From Desulfobacteraceae bacterium (GTDB lineage: Bacteria > Desulfobacterota > Desulfobacteria > Desulfobacterales > Desulfosarcinaceae), in NCBI GenBank assembly GCA_027068085.1, contig JAMOUQ010000044.1, positions 30,995 to 94,994 of the forward strand: a stretch of 64,000 nt of DNA. Direction: 5' to 3'. Shown in pieces: positions 8,696 to 16,960 of the stretch. A program made the translations under genes and the position numbers. The notes below the pieces were generated by a model. The model saw nothing but the letters and a program-made list of their open reading frames with translations, searched no databases and was not told where the DNA came from. The stretch's first letter is position 1. The number at the start of each line of letters is the position of its first letter.

Positions 8696-9212
8696 GCTCG
8701 TCTTTTTCCTCTTTCTTCCCGGTGACAGCCTTTTTTGCATGCCGCGACCGCAGTCTGGTTATCAGGACCAGGGTTATCCAGTAAGCGCAGGCTGCCGGCA
8801 CGATTCCCAGGACCGCGCCGCCCAGCATCATGGCCAGGGTTACGTCCCATCCCAGCTTGACCAGTTGGGAGATGGACTCGTAGGCCAGATCGAAAGGGAT
8901 CTTGCGGCCAAGGATCAGGAGGCCGATTTTATAACTGCCGTAGTAGAAGATGGGTATTGTCAGGGGGTTGCTGAACCAGACCCCGATGACTGCAGCCGGC
9001 CGGCTGGCCTTGAACAAAAATGCCAGAGCCAGGGCGATGACGGTGTGAAAGGGGATGGTGGGGGTAAGGGATACGAAAACACCCACCGCCATTCCCCGGG
9101 CCACGTAGGCCGGGTCTCCTTTGAGGGACTTGAAACGGCCGTATGTTTCCTGAATCCGTCGTTTGATATCGAAGGTCCGCGCCAGGCCGGACTTGTCGGA
9201 ATTATTGGCCAT
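8670..9212 (-). CDS. DUF2062 membrane protein
   Basis: This 180-residue protein matches the DUF2062 family: VARGMAVGVFVSLTPTIPFH, then the VGVWFSNPLT core with its conserved SNPLT motif, and a C-terminal hydrophobic segment near 128-155. Two or three membrane segments are visible (about 40-67, 75-100, 128-155), followed by a charged cytoplasmic tail. The biochemical function of the family is not established. It lies immediately upstream of rsmA with a short overlap and is probably transcribed with it. Confidence 0.85.
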   Translation of the reverse strand: MANNSDKSGLARTFDIKRRIQETYGRFKSLKGDPAYVARGMAVGVFVSLTPTIPFHTVIALALAFLFKASRPAAVIGVWFSNPLTIPIFYYGSYKIGLLILGRKIPFDLAYESISQLVKLGWDVTLAMMLGGAVLGIVPAACAYWITLVLITRLRSRHAKKAVTGKKEEKDEHDGPPNPA

Positions 9213-9471
9213 TTATTCCCGTATGTTTTATGATGTTACCACCGTCAGCATTTCAGCTTTTGCAAAAACAAAGAAGCAATAAAACACAAAACGCTAACAC
9301 AGGAAAGCCATACCATCAACAGCATTTTGAGAAGGCGATCCTTTTGCTTGACTTTTGATGGCCAATCATTTAGGTCACCAAATAATAATTATAATAGTTA
9401 CCGCAAGTTATATTGGCCGATAAACGGGCTGGATTACTAGAACGACCCTTCGGGGTTCAGGGGAGTGGATT
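9213..9471. promoter_or_regulatory. Divergent AT-rich promoter region between the DUF2062 and winged-helix genes
   Basis: This 259-bp gap has an AT-rich core around 9370-9415 and a small hairpin with a TTCG loop (CCC-TTCG-GGG, about 9446-9456) just before the rightward gene. A TTGACT near 9350 could be a -35 element, but no good -10 follows at 16-18 bp, so no promoter is assigned. Both flanking genes read outward from here. Confidence 0.35.
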
Positions 9472-9846
9472 ATGGCCAAAAGAAGAGGAAAGGCGGTCAG
9501 TTTCGACGCCATGGTGAAATTTTTTATGCAGGCTTATGACATACCCACCAAAAAGGATGTAAAGCTTATCTTGGCCCGGCTAGACCGGCTGGAGCGCCTC
9601 ATCTCCGGGCTGGGACAAAGCGCCAGGCGCCGGCAGGACCAGAGCAGCGGTAAGAAAGCCGGGGCACAGACCGCTTCGGACACTGTCCTGGAGGTTATCA
9701 GGGGGGCGGACCAGGCACTGGGCCTTGCCCAGATTCAGGCCCGTACCGGTTATGGCGAAAAGAAGCTGCGCAACATAATTTTCCGGCTTCACAAACTGGG
9801 AAAGATAAAGCGCGTGAGTCGCGGGATCTATACTGCGTCCCGCTGA
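9472..9846 (+). CDS. Small winged-helix protein with N-terminal coiled-coil helix
   Basis: This 124-residue protein has three parts. Residues 10-50 are a charged, probably helical segment (FDAMVKFFMQAYDIP, then KDVKLILARLDRLERL with heptad-like leucines). A Lys/Gln/Ser-rich linker follows. Residues 68-122 look like a winged helix, with YGEKKLRNIIFRLHKLGKI as a possible recognition helix and KRVSRGIYTA as the wing. It could be a DNA-binding regulator or nucleoid-associated protein. I do not recognise a named family, and no target is suggested by the neighbours. It precedes the M16C protease gene by 36 bp on the same strand and may be co-transcribed. Confidence 0.65.
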   Translation: MAKRRGKAVSFDAMVKFFMQAYDIPTKKDVKLILARLDRLERLISGLGQSARRRQDQSSGKKAGAQTASDTVLEVIRGADQALGLAQIQARTGYGEKKLRNIIFRLHKLGKIKRVSRGIYTASR

Positions 9847-9882
9847 TTGGTTTGAAAACCGGTCAGGAGAAAGGAAAATTTT

Positions 9883-12873
9883 ATGACCAGCCAGCGTCGC
9901 GGAGGCAGCAACGGGCAGCTCAGGGAAGGAAGCGTTGTTTCAGGCCGCATGGTTAAGCAGGCAATCGAACTGCCCCGGATCGACGGCCGGGCTTATCTTT
10001 TGGAGCACCTGGATACCGGTGCGCGCCACCTGCACATTGACACCGGGGACAAAGAGAATGCTTTCGGGGTTACCTTCAAGACCGTTCCGACGGATTCCAC
10101 CGGCGTGGCCCATATCCTGGAGCATACCGTATTGTGCGGTTCGCGGCGTTATCCGGTGCGCGATCCGTTCTTTTCGATGCTCAAAAGGAGCCTGAGCACT
10201 TTCATGAACGCCTTTACGGCTTCTGACTGGACCATGTATCCTTTTTGCACCCAGAACGAAAAGGATTATTACAACCTGATGGATGTCTACCTGGATGCGG
10301 CCTTTTTCCCGCTTCTGGATGAACTCAGCTTCAAGCAGGAGGGACACCGGCTGGAAATCGTGCGCCGCAGCGGCCGGGAGGATGATTTCGAGCTGCAGTT
10401 CAAGGGCGTGGTTTACAACGAAATGAAAGGCGCCATGTCCTCACCCGACCAGGTCATGGCCCGCAGCCTGTTAAACGCCCTTTATCCGGACACGACCTAC
10501 CATTACAATTCCGGCGGAGATCCGGCCTGCATCCCGGACCTGACCTACGAGCAGTTGTTGCAGTTCCACAGCCGGCACTATCATCCCTCCAACGCCTATT
10601 TCTACACTTATGGCAGCCTGCCCCTGCAGCGGCATCTTGATTTCATCCAGCGCAAAGTCCTACATGGCTTTGAGCGCACGGACCCGCAGACAGAAGTCCC
10701 GCCCCAGCCCAGATGGAAAAAGCCCCGCCAGGTGCGCTACACTTATCCCCTGGCGGCCGACCAGGACCCGCAACGCAAGAGCCAGGTCTGCCTGGCGTGG
10801 CTGACGGCCGATATCCGGGACACCTTCGAGGTTCTGGTGCTGGCCGTCCTGGAGCAGGTATTGCTGGGAAACCCGGCATCTCCCCTGCGCAAGGCCCTGA
10901 TGGATTCCGGCCTGGGCAGCAGCCTGAGCGACCATTCCGGCTTCGATGCCGACAACCGGGACACCATGTTTGCCTGCGGCCTGAAAGACGTGGCCGAAAG
11001 CGATGCCGGTGCAATAGAACAGATAATCTTCGACACCCTGGAAGGGCTCGTTAGCCGGGGAGTGGCCCCGGAGCTGGTCGAATCGGCCATTCACCAGATA
11101 GAGTTCGCCCGCAGGGAGATCACCAATACGCCTTATCCCTATGGCCTCAAGGTCCTGCTGGGAGTCATCGGCTGCTGGCTTCACGGAGGCCGGGTGGCCC
11201 GCGTGCTGAGACTCGAAGACGAGTTTGACCGCCTGCGGCGGGAGGTTGCCGCCGGAGGTTTCATCGAGGAAAAGATAAAACACTATTTTTTGCAAAACAA
11301 TCACAGGGTGCGGATGGTCCTGGCGCCAGACCCGCAAAAGGCGGCCGCGGATATGCAAGAGGAGGCCAGGCGCCTGGCGCGGATAAAAAGCACCCTGACA
11401 CCCGAAATGGTGGCCAAGATCGAAGAAGACAGCCGAAAACTTGCCCGGCTGCAGGAAAGCGAGGAGGATGTTTCCTGCCTGCCCACCCTGGAGCTGGAAG
11501 ACATTCCGCCCGAGGTGGTCAAGGTGGCTCCCAGCGACGGCGGCCCGGACCGGCCCGGATGGACCTACATCCAGCCGACTTCAGGCATATTTTATCTTTC
11601 GGCCGCGGCCGGCCTGGCTCAGGTGCCGTCTGACATGCTGGAACTGGTGCCTTTTTTAGCCTATGTTTTCACCAAGGTCGGCACCAGTAAAAGTGACTAC
11701 GTGACCCTTGCCCGGAGGCTTGATGCCAGTGTGGGAGGCCTCACCCTGTCGGCGTTGGCCCGTGGTGATTACCGTGAAGACGGCCGTTGCCTGCCGCTTG
11801 TCCTGCTTGCCGGCAAATGCCTGGAACGCAACATCGAGTCCATGCTGGAGCTGGTGGCCGAGATTGTCGGCCAGATCGTTTTTTCCGACCACCGGCGGCT
11901 GGAGCAGTTGCTGCTGGAATACCGGGCCGGCCTTGAATCGATGGTGATCCACAATGGTCACCGCCTGGCCATCTCCCTTGCCTCCCGGAGGTTTTCACCA
12001 ACCGCCTGGCTGGGCGAGGCCTGGTCGGGGATTCACCAGCTGCAGTTTGCCAAGCGTCTTTGCGACCGGCTGAAAGACGGCGGCATCGGTTCCCTGGCTT
12101 CCGAACTGGCGGAGCTGGCCCAAAAACTGTTTCAGCCCTCCACGGTAACCCTGGCCCTCATAGGAAGCAAAGAGGCTGCGGGCAGGGCTGCGGCCTGGAT
12201 CGACGGCCATCGCCTGATGGGCGCTTTCGGCCGGGGCGCCATGGTGTTGAAGCCTCCCGGCTTGCCATGGAAAAAAGACAAGGCCCCGGTGCGGGAAGGC
12301 TGGCATACCTCCAGCGCCGTGGCCTTCGTGGCCGAGAGTTTCCCCACTGTCCGCATGGGACATCCGGACGCCCCGGTGCTGGCGGTGGTGGCCAAGCTCC
12401 TGCGTTCGCTCTACCTGCACCGGGAGATAAGGGAAAAAGGCGGTGCTTATGGAGGCTTTGCCGTCTACAATCCTGAAACCGGAATTTTCAGCCTGGGGTC
12501 GTACCGCGATCCCCAGATTGCCAGGACCCTGTCCGTCTACCGGGAGGCCGGGGCGTTTCTCAATTCGGGAGTGATAACCGCCCAGGACATAAAGGAAGCG
12601 ATCCTGCAGGTCTGCTCGGACATAGACCGGCCCGATCCGCCGGCGACCGAAGCCCGCAAGGCGTTTCTGCGCGACCTGATCGGACTGACCGACGGCCGGC
12701 GGGAGGCTTTCAAGCGTGATTTGCTGGCTGTTTCGCTCGATCAGGTGCTGGATGTGGCCGGCAGATATTTCAGGCAGGAAACAGACCGGGCCGTTGCCGT
12801 GATTGCCGCCAGGCAGCATCTGGAAGAGGCCAACAGACAATTGTCACAGCCTTTGGTCCTGCATCCCATCTGA
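9883..12873 (+). CDS. M16C-family (presequence protease-like) zinc metallopeptidase
   Basis: This 996-residue protein has the inverted zinc site HILEH at residues 77-81 and the distal ligand Glu180 in NEMKGAMS, spaced as in the PreP/Cym1 (M16C) group. Also typical are the FTASDWTMYPF strand around 111-121 and the C-terminal half with the YLHREIREKGGAYGG loop that contributes the substrate-binding Arg/Tyr pair. The family degrades unfolded peptides inside a closed chamber. No export signal is evident, so a cytoplasmic peptide-clearing role is likely. The start ATG 9883 has AAAGGAAAA upstream. The full length agrees with two M16 halves joined by a linker, and there is no sign of truncation. Confidence 0.92.
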   Translation: MTSQRRGGSNGQLREGSVVSGRMVKQAIELPRIDGRAYLLEHLDTGARHLHIDTGDKENAFGVTFKTVPTDSTGVAHILEHTVLCGSRRYPVRDPFFSMLKRSLSTFMNAFTASDWTMYPFCTQNEKDYYNLMDVYLDAAFFPLLDELSFKQEGHRLEIVRRSGREDDFELQFKGVVYNEMKGAMSSPDQVMARSLLNALYPDTTYHYNSGGDPACIPDLTYEQLLQFHSRHYHPSNAYFYTYGSLPLQRHLDFIQRKVLHGFERTDPQTEVPPQPRWKKPRQVRYTYPLAADQDPQRKSQVCLAWLTADIRDTFEVLVLAVLEQVLLGNPASPLRKALMDSGLGSSLSDHSGFDADNRDTMFACGLKDVAESDAGAIEQIIFDTLEGLVSRGVAPELVESAIHQIEFARREITNTPYPYGLKVLLGVIGCWLHGGRVARVLRLEDEFDRLRREVAAGGFIEEKIKHYFLQNNHRVRMVLAPDPQKAAADMQEEARRLARIKSTLTPEMVAKIEEDSRKLARLQESEEDVSCLPTLELEDIPPEVVKVAPSDGGPDRPGWTYIQPTSGIFYLSAAAGLAQVPSDMLELVPFLAYVFTKVGTSKSDYVTLARRLDASVGGLTLSALARGDYREDGRCLPLVLLAGKCLERNIESMLELVAEIVGQIVFSDHRRLEQLLLEYRAGLESMVIHNGHRLAISLASRRFSPTAWLGEAWSGIHQLQFAKRLCDRLKDGGIGSLASELAELAQKLFQPSTVTLALIGSKEAAGRAAAWIDGHRLMGAFGRGAMVLKPPGLPWKKDKAPVREGWHTSSAVAFVAESFPTVRMGHPDAPVLAVVAKLLRSLYLHREIREKGGAYGGFAVYNPETGIFSLGSYRDPQIARTLSVYREAGAFLNSGVITAQDIKEAILQVCSDIDRPDPPATEARKAFLRDLIGLTDGRREAFKRDLLAVSLDQVLDVAGRYFRQETDRAVAVIAARQHLEEANRQLSQPLVLHPI

Positions 12874-12997
12874 TCCCGGCATCCTCCGGACCGCGGTGAA
12901 AACCCGGGTGCGGGGATCGGGCGTCTTGCGCGGGCCCGGAGCACGGTCGCTGTTTGAAAATATGTTCTGGCGCTTTGATCCGTGCCGGCGTCCGGAT

Positions 12998-14017
12998 TCA
13001 TTCCGGATTGTCCGCCAGCTCGGAGAGGGACTTCAGCCCGGCCAGGGATTCGGCTGCCAGAAGGCCCCGCATTACGGCCCGGCAGACGCAGTCTGCGGCA
13101 GCCTGGCCCAGTTCGGTAACGGCTGCGGCATGGGCGACATTGAAAGGCCCGCCGCCGGTTGAAAGCGGTTTTGCCCCCGTGGCCAGGCAGAAAAAAGTAT
13201 CTCCGTCGAACATTGTATGGCACGGCCGGATGGCCCGGGCCAGGCCGTCGTGGGCCATTTGGGCGATCTTGGTTGCCTGGGGCTTGTTCAGGCGGGCCTC
13301 TGTGGCCACCACGCCTATGGTGGTGTTGGCACCGGCCCGGGGTTGCGGCGGAGGCGGCAGCTTGAATCTCGCACGGGCATGGATGCCCAGGTCTGCTTCC
13401 AGGCCGGGCCGCGCTTCCCAGAAAAGTCCGGTCCCCGGATCGACGGCGGAACCGTGGGAATTCACCACCACCATGGCGGCCACCATGATGCCGTCTGCGG
13501 TAATCCGGCTGGCAGTGCCTACGGCTCCCTTGACGGAAAAGGAACTGGCTCCCGTGCCGGCGCCGACCGATCCCTGGACGACCCTTTCCCCGGTTGCATT
13601 GGCGCAGGCCCGGTATCCCCACCCGGCATCCACCGGGGGAACGAAATCCGGTCCCTGCCCCAGGTCGTAGATGACCGCCGCCGGTACTATGGGCGCCACG
13701 TGGTTTTCGTCCAGGGCAAAGCCATGGCCTCTTTCGGCCAGGTAGCCGACGACCCCGTCTGCTGCAGCCAGACCGTAGACAGATCCCCCGCAGATGCAGA
13801 TCCCCTGAACGGTCTCTACCAGATTGACAGGATCGAGCAGGTCGGTTTCACGGGTGCCCGGAGCGGCCCCGCGGACATCGACACCGGCAACGGCCCCTTG
13901 GGGACAGAGAACGACGGTAGTGCCCGAGACGGCTTCTATATGGGTGAAATGGCCTACCAGGAGGCCTTCGACATCGGTGATTCCGTTCAGTGGACCTGTT
14001 TGGGGATTGCTGTTCAT
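12998..14017 (-). CDS. P1 family (S58/DmpA-like) self-processing aminopeptidase
   Basis: This 339-residue protein of the DmpA/BapA/P1 family starts with NGITDVEGLLVGHFT and has the CGGSVYGLAAADGV region near residues 75-95. The predicted self-cleavage site is GANTTIGVVAT, where the Thr after Asn would become the N-terminal nucleophile of the small subunit. The run KIAQMAHDGLARAI and the DGDTFFCLATG motif follow. The family comprises N-terminal-nucleophile amidases acting on small D- or beta-amino-acid amides or peptides. The true substrate cannot be read from sequence. It is convergent with the M16C gene (124-bp gap, no clear terminator). Confidence 0.9.
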   Translation of the reverse strand: MNSNPQTGPLNGITDVEGLLVGHFTHIEAVSGTTVVLCPQGAVAGVDVRGAAPGTRETDLLDPVNLVETVQGICICGGSVYGLAAADGVVGYLAERGHGFALDENHVAPIVPAAVIYDLGQGPDFVPPVDAGWGYRACANATGERVVQGSVGAGTGASSFSVKGAVGTASRITADGIMVAAMVVVNSHGSAVDPGTGLFWEARPGLEADLGIHARARFKLPPPPQPRAGANTTIGVVATEARLNKPQATKIAQMAHDGLARAIRPCHTMFDGDTFFCLATGAKPLSTGGGPFNVAHAAAVTELGQAAADCVCRAVMRGLLAAESLAGLKSLSELADNPE

Positions 14018-14055
14018 CGCGCTAAACAGTCCCGTGTGGCGTTTTAGGATTCAGC

Positions 14056-14310
14056 TCAGCGCAGCTGTTCGAGCATGCTTCGCAGGCGGCTGGAAAGCTC
14101 GGAAGGTACCGGTTTGTTTTTCATGGATTTGCAGAATTCCACGGTCCGCTTGAGAGTCTGGAGACAACTGCGGCACGGCGGGCAATCTTTCAGGTGCTGT
14201 TCGATCTTTTCGCAGGTATCGGGTTCCAGCTCCCGGTCCAGGTATTCGGAAAGCTTGGCAAACAATTCCAGGCACGCGGCATTGTGTTGATGGGCCGATT
14301 CACTGCTCAT
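14056..14310 (-). CDS. Zinc-finger anti-sigma factor (zf-HC2)
   Basis: This is an 84-residue soluble protein with the ZAS-type zinc motif: HNAAC (Hx3C) near residues 9-13 and CPPC (CxxC) near 43-46, inside the LxEYLDxEL...HLxxCPxC frame typical of zf-HC2 anti-sigma domains. No transmembrane segment follows, so unlike many anti-sigma factors it is cytoplasmic and may sense redox or zinc state through the cluster; that is inference. Its start overlaps the end of the sigma-factor gene by 11 bp, so the two are translationally coupled. Confidence 0.88.
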   Translation of the reverse strand: MSSESAHQHNAACLELFAKLSEYLDRELEPDTCEKIEQHLKDCPPCRSCLQTLKRTVEFCKSMKNKPVPSELSSRLRSMLEQLR

Positions 14311-14932
14311 GGTAATATCCCTTGAGTTTGTCCCTTAAAAAAAGCCTGGCCCGGTGCAGTCTGACCTTTACATTGGCCGGCGTCAGATTCAGAATCTGGG
14401 CCGTTTCGGCCGTGGAGAACCCTTCCATGTCGCGCAGGACCAGTACCAGGCGGTAGTTTTCAGGCAATTCCAGGATGGCTTCCTGCAGTTTGTTGTACAG
14501 CTCTTCGCTGAGAACCGTGTCCAGGGGTAAGGCGGCCCATTTGGGAAGCCGGTCGGTCCCGGCGGCCGGATCCTTGGGAATGAATTCCTCCAGCGAAAGC
14601 TCATGATCAGGCGCGAATTTGGACTTGCGCCTTTTTTTGATACAGATACTGGTCGCTATCCGGTAGAGCCAGTTCTTGAATTTCGTTTCAAAGCGGAAGT
14701 CCTTGAGGTAGCGGAAAACGTTGAGGAAAGTTTCCTGAACGATGTCCTCGGCGTCGCGTTGTTCCCCGCACATCTTGAGACCGAAGTTGTACAACGGGCG
14801 CTCGTAGCGTTTCACAATTTCGGTGAAAAGTTCGTGATCGCCGTTGTTAATGGCTTCAATCAGGGCCGTGTCCTGATCGATCTTCCGGTTTTTCTTGAAT
14901 TTGCTCGACTCCGCTTTTGTGCGCATCATCAT
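14300..14932 (-). CDS. ECF-type RNA polymerase sigma factor
   Basis: This 210-residue sigma-70 family protein has region 2 around residues 45-110 (YNFGLKMCGEQRDAEDIVQETFLNVFR, then FKNWLYRIA) and region 4 around 150-205 (LPENYRLVLVLRDMEGFSTAETAQIL, then VKVRLHRARLFLRDKL). Regions 1.1 and 3 are absent, as in ECF sigma factors. It sits between a 29-residue membrane peptide gene and an overlapping anti-sigma gene, all on the minus strand. The signal it responds to is unknown. Three consecutive ATGs form the start; AGGTGA lies 9 nt before the first, inside an inverted repeat. Confidence 0.92.
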   Translation of the reverse strand: MMMRTKAESSKFKKNRKIDQDTALIEAINNGDHELFTEIVKRYERPLYNFGLKMCGEQRDAEDIVQETFLNVFRYLKDFRFETKFKNWLYRIATSICIKKRRKSKFAPDHELSLEEFIPKDPAAGTDRLPKWAALPLDTVLSEELYNKLQEAILELPENYRLVLVLRDMEGFSTAETAQILNLTPANVKVRLHRARLFLRDKLKGYYHEQ

Positions 14933-14937
14933 TCCGG

Positions 14938-14953
14938 CGTGTCACCTGACACG
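14938..14953 (-). promoter_or_regulatory. Inverted repeat overlapping the sigma-factor Shine-Dalgarno
   Basis: The 16 bases CGTGTCACCTGACACG form 7-bp arms around a 2-nt centre. On the minus strand the Shine-Dalgarno AGGTGA lies in this palindrome, 5-20 nt before the sigma-factor ATG. As RNA it could hide the ribosome site in a small hairpin; as DNA it could be an operator. It lies in the 31-bp gap between the small membrane ORF and the sigma gene. Confidence 0.55.
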
Positions 14954-14963
14954 CATCGCGCAT

Positions 14964-15053
14964 TCAGGTGGAAACACCCATTCGTGGCAGAATGTGAACC
15001 TGCAGGAGGTACCATATACCGATAAAAATCAGTAAAACCAGCCATTGTTTCAT
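14964..15053 (-). CDS. 29-residue single-span membrane peptide upstream of the sigma factor
   Basis: An ATG at 15053 (minus strand) opens a 29-codon frame ending in TGA at 14964-14966. The product starts MKQWLVLLIFIGIWYLL and ends LPRMGVST: one hydrophobic helix of about 18 residues with Lys2 at the cytoplasmic end, so it would be a membrane peptide or an uncleaved signal-like sequence. GGGAG lies 5-9 nt before the ATG. It ends 31 bp before the sigma-factor start on the same strand and is probably co-transcribed. Function unknown: it may be a regulatory or leader peptide, or a membrane anchor. Short length means chance cannot be ruled out, but codon structure, Shine-Dalgarno and hydrophobic pattern agree. 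Confidence 0.55.
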   Translation of the reverse strand: MKQWLVLLIFIGIWYLLQVHILPRMGVST

Positions 15054-15185
15054 GTCGGCTCCCTAAATACGGGTTTATTGGAACGGTGTCCACTCTTTTT
15101 TGAAGGTGTCAGACAGGGACATGCCTTGTTGAATTAAAGAGACCGGTATCCGGCAGGGGTTACAGGCCGGGTTCTGTCGCTTGCA

Positions 15186-15214
15186 GCCGGCCGCGTGCTT
15201 GACGTGCGGCCGGC
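15186..15214. repeat. Inverted repeat after mobB
   Basis: GCCGGCCGC at 15186-15194 and GCGGCCGGC at 15206-15214 are a perfect 9-bp inverted repeat with an 11-nt loop, 11 bases past the mobB stop. There is no T-run, so it is at most a rho-independent-like hairpin or an mRNA 3' stabiliser. Confidence 0.45.
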
Positions 15215-15224
15215 AGACGCCGAT

Positions 15225-15707
15225 TCAGTTCAAAAACCGCTCTTCAATGAATTCAGCCAGCCTTCGGATATCGTCCCGGTCGAAGCAGGGCAGGTCGGCA
15301 CCCTCAACGGGCGGGCCGACCAGGGCGGCCACTTGCGTGAGCCGGATTGCTTCCATGGGGCCGGCAGCCCGGGAGACGACAAGTATTTTGGGATACGGCG
15401 CATGCTTGAACCCTTCGATCAGGACCAGATCCATGTCGTCCAGGTACGGCAGCAGGTCGGAAGGAGACGGATCGTCCATTTCCTTTACGAGGTTTATCCG
15501 GCGCGGACCCGCCAGGATGACGGCCAGGGCACCTGCGGCCTTGTGGCGATAGCTGTCCTTGCCGGGTTTGTCGTTTGCAACGTCGTGGCGGCTGTGCTTG
15601 ATGGTTCCGATCCGGTAACCTTTTTCTTTGAGCGCGGGCACCAGTTTTTCGATCAGGGTCGTTTTTCCGGATCCGGAATAGCCAACTATGCAGATCGCTT
15701 GTGTCAT
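15225..15707 (-). CDS. mobB: Molybdopterin-guanine dinucleotide biosynthesis protein B
   Basis: This 160-residue P-loop GTPase has the Walker A motif GYSGSGKTT (residues 9-17). The MobB-specific run TIKHSRHDVANDKPGKDSYR follows near residues 35-55, and LVLIEGFKHAPYPKI matches the conserved MobB region. The family assists attachment of a nucleotide to molybdopterin for enzymes such as formate dehydrogenase. An alternative ATG lies 12 bases upstream at 15719; the internal one is chosen because GGGA precedes it and MTQAICIVGYSG fits homologues. No other molybdenum genes are in the window. Confidence 0.9.
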   Translation of the reverse strand: MTQAICIVGYSGSGKTTLIEKLVPALKEKGYRIGTIKHSRHDVANDKPGKDSYRHKAAGALAVILAGPRRINLVKEMDDPSPSDLLPYLDDMDLVLIEGFKHAPYPKILVVSRAAGPMEAIRLTQVAALVGPPVEGADLPCFDRDDIRRLAEFIEERFLN

Positions 15708-15945
15708 GTGGTTTCCCATCGGTTTTTATTTGCCAGCAATAATGGTTTCCGACATATGGCAAAGAGGCTAATGTCAGCCGGCACCGTTGTCAAGATCGAC
15801 GGGAAGGCATTGGAAGCGATGTCGGTTTTCAAGTGATCATCTCACTTGACTTGGACATGGCCACCAAGCTACACTCGGTTATCGGTGTGTTGAATATCTG
15901 CCTGACATTCTGGTTCCTTATTCTTTCATAAGAAGGAGAGCATCC

Positions 15946-16365
15946 ATGTTGCGTCTGGGCGCCGAGCCGCCGGACAACCGGGAAATGGATTTGGACGATA
16001 TTTTTCTGGCCCGCCTGAAACTTTTGATTATTATGGCCAAGGCCTATCTCGAGGATTGTCCCCTGGGACAGTACAGGCGTAAGGCGATTCTGGAAAACGC
16101 CGAGCATATAGAGGCGGAGTCTGTCGAACTGGGAGGGCTGGGGGGCAATTTCCGGAAGCCGGAAAACCCCGGCAGGGCCATGACCTTCGATCATGTGTTT
16201 TATCAGCGGGTAAAATTACTGGCGGTCATTCTTAAGGCCGTGGCAAAGGGATATCCCATGGGGTTTCACCGTAAAAAGGCCCTGGCTGACAACCTGGAGA
16301 TGGTCTGCCGCAGCCTTACTTTCCATGGCCGGCTCAAGGACATGGACTTTCTCCAGGTGGCCTGA
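15946..16365 (+). CDS. Unknown 139-residue protein with two internal repeats
   Basis: I do not recognise this family. The protein is two copies of a 39-residue unit: residues 17-55 and 82-120 share 15 identical positions, with the pattern D-x-x-F-x-x-R-x-K-L-L, then K-A, P-x-G, R-(R/K)-K-A and N-x-E. Each copy is likely two helices joined by the P(L/M)G turn. No signal peptide or membrane segment is seen. The Shine-Dalgarno AAGGAGAG is 5-8 bases before the ATG. A receiver-domain gene follows 54 bp later on the same strand, so the two may act in the same signalling step; this is inference from position. Confidence 0.7.
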   Translation: MLRLGAEPPDNREMDLDDIFLARLKLLIIMAKAYLEDCPLGQYRRKAILENAEHIEAESVELGGLGGNFRKPENPGRAMTFDHVFYQRVKLLAVILKAVAKGYPMGFHRKKALADNLEMVCRSLTFHGRLKDMDFLQVA

Positions 16366-16419
16366 GACGGTAACTCTGACCCGACTCGAACTTTAGCGGC
16401 CGGAAAGTGCGGAAGCGGC

Positions 16420-16812
16420 ATGACCGATATTGTCATAATCGATGACGATTACTTGGTGCGCAAACTGCTGGTCGACGCCCTGGAATACGGATGCAACAGG
16501 AAGGTGCAGACTTTCGAGGACGGTTTCAGTGCCTGGCGGGTATTGAGCAGTGGTTGTGCGGCGGACCTGGTAATAGCCGATGCCAACATTCCGGAGATGA
16601 ACGGGCTGGAGCTGCTGGAAAAGTGCAAGTCACTTTGTCCGGCCTGCAAATTTGTTCTCACATCCAGCGATCAGAGCAACGAGGACCGCGCGCGAGCCCT
16701 GGGAGCCGACGCTTTCCTGATGAAACCTTTCAATGTTACCGATCTGTTTGCCGTACTGCAGAATCTTTTGCCTGCCGAAGCTTCGCCGGGCGCGCGGCCG
16801 GGAAAAGCGTGA
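16420..16812 (+). CDS. Stand-alone response-regulator receiver protein
   Basis: This 130-residue CheY-like receiver has the acidic pocket IIDDD at residues 7-10, the phospho-acceptor Asp54 in VIADANIPEMNG, the TSSD strand near 92-95 and Lys in MKPF near 109. There is no output domain, so it probably acts by protein contact, as CheY or Spo0F do. No histidine kinase gene is adjacent. The nearest signalling gene on the same strand is the diguanylate cyclase about 0.9 kb away. The Shine-Dalgarno is weak (GGAAG). The last 12 residues are a Pro/Gly/Arg-rich tail. Confidence 0.88.
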   Translation: MTDIVIIDDDYLVRKLLVDALEYGCNRKVQTFEDGFSAWRVLSSGCAADLVIADANIPEMNGLELLEKCKSLCPACKFVLTSSDQSNEDRARALGADAFLMKPFNVTDLFAVLQNLLPAEASPGARPGKA

Positions 16813-16960
16813 TCGTAGTCCCCGGCCGACGGGGATGCCGCTTTTATGGCGGCAAGGGAAGCGTTATGAATGCCCGCGCGTTTCGCGCCGGGCGGCGACC
16901 TGCACAGATCTGACGGCCTTGCTCGTCTGCCTTGTCTCCTGGGCCCTTTTCAGGAGGAGG

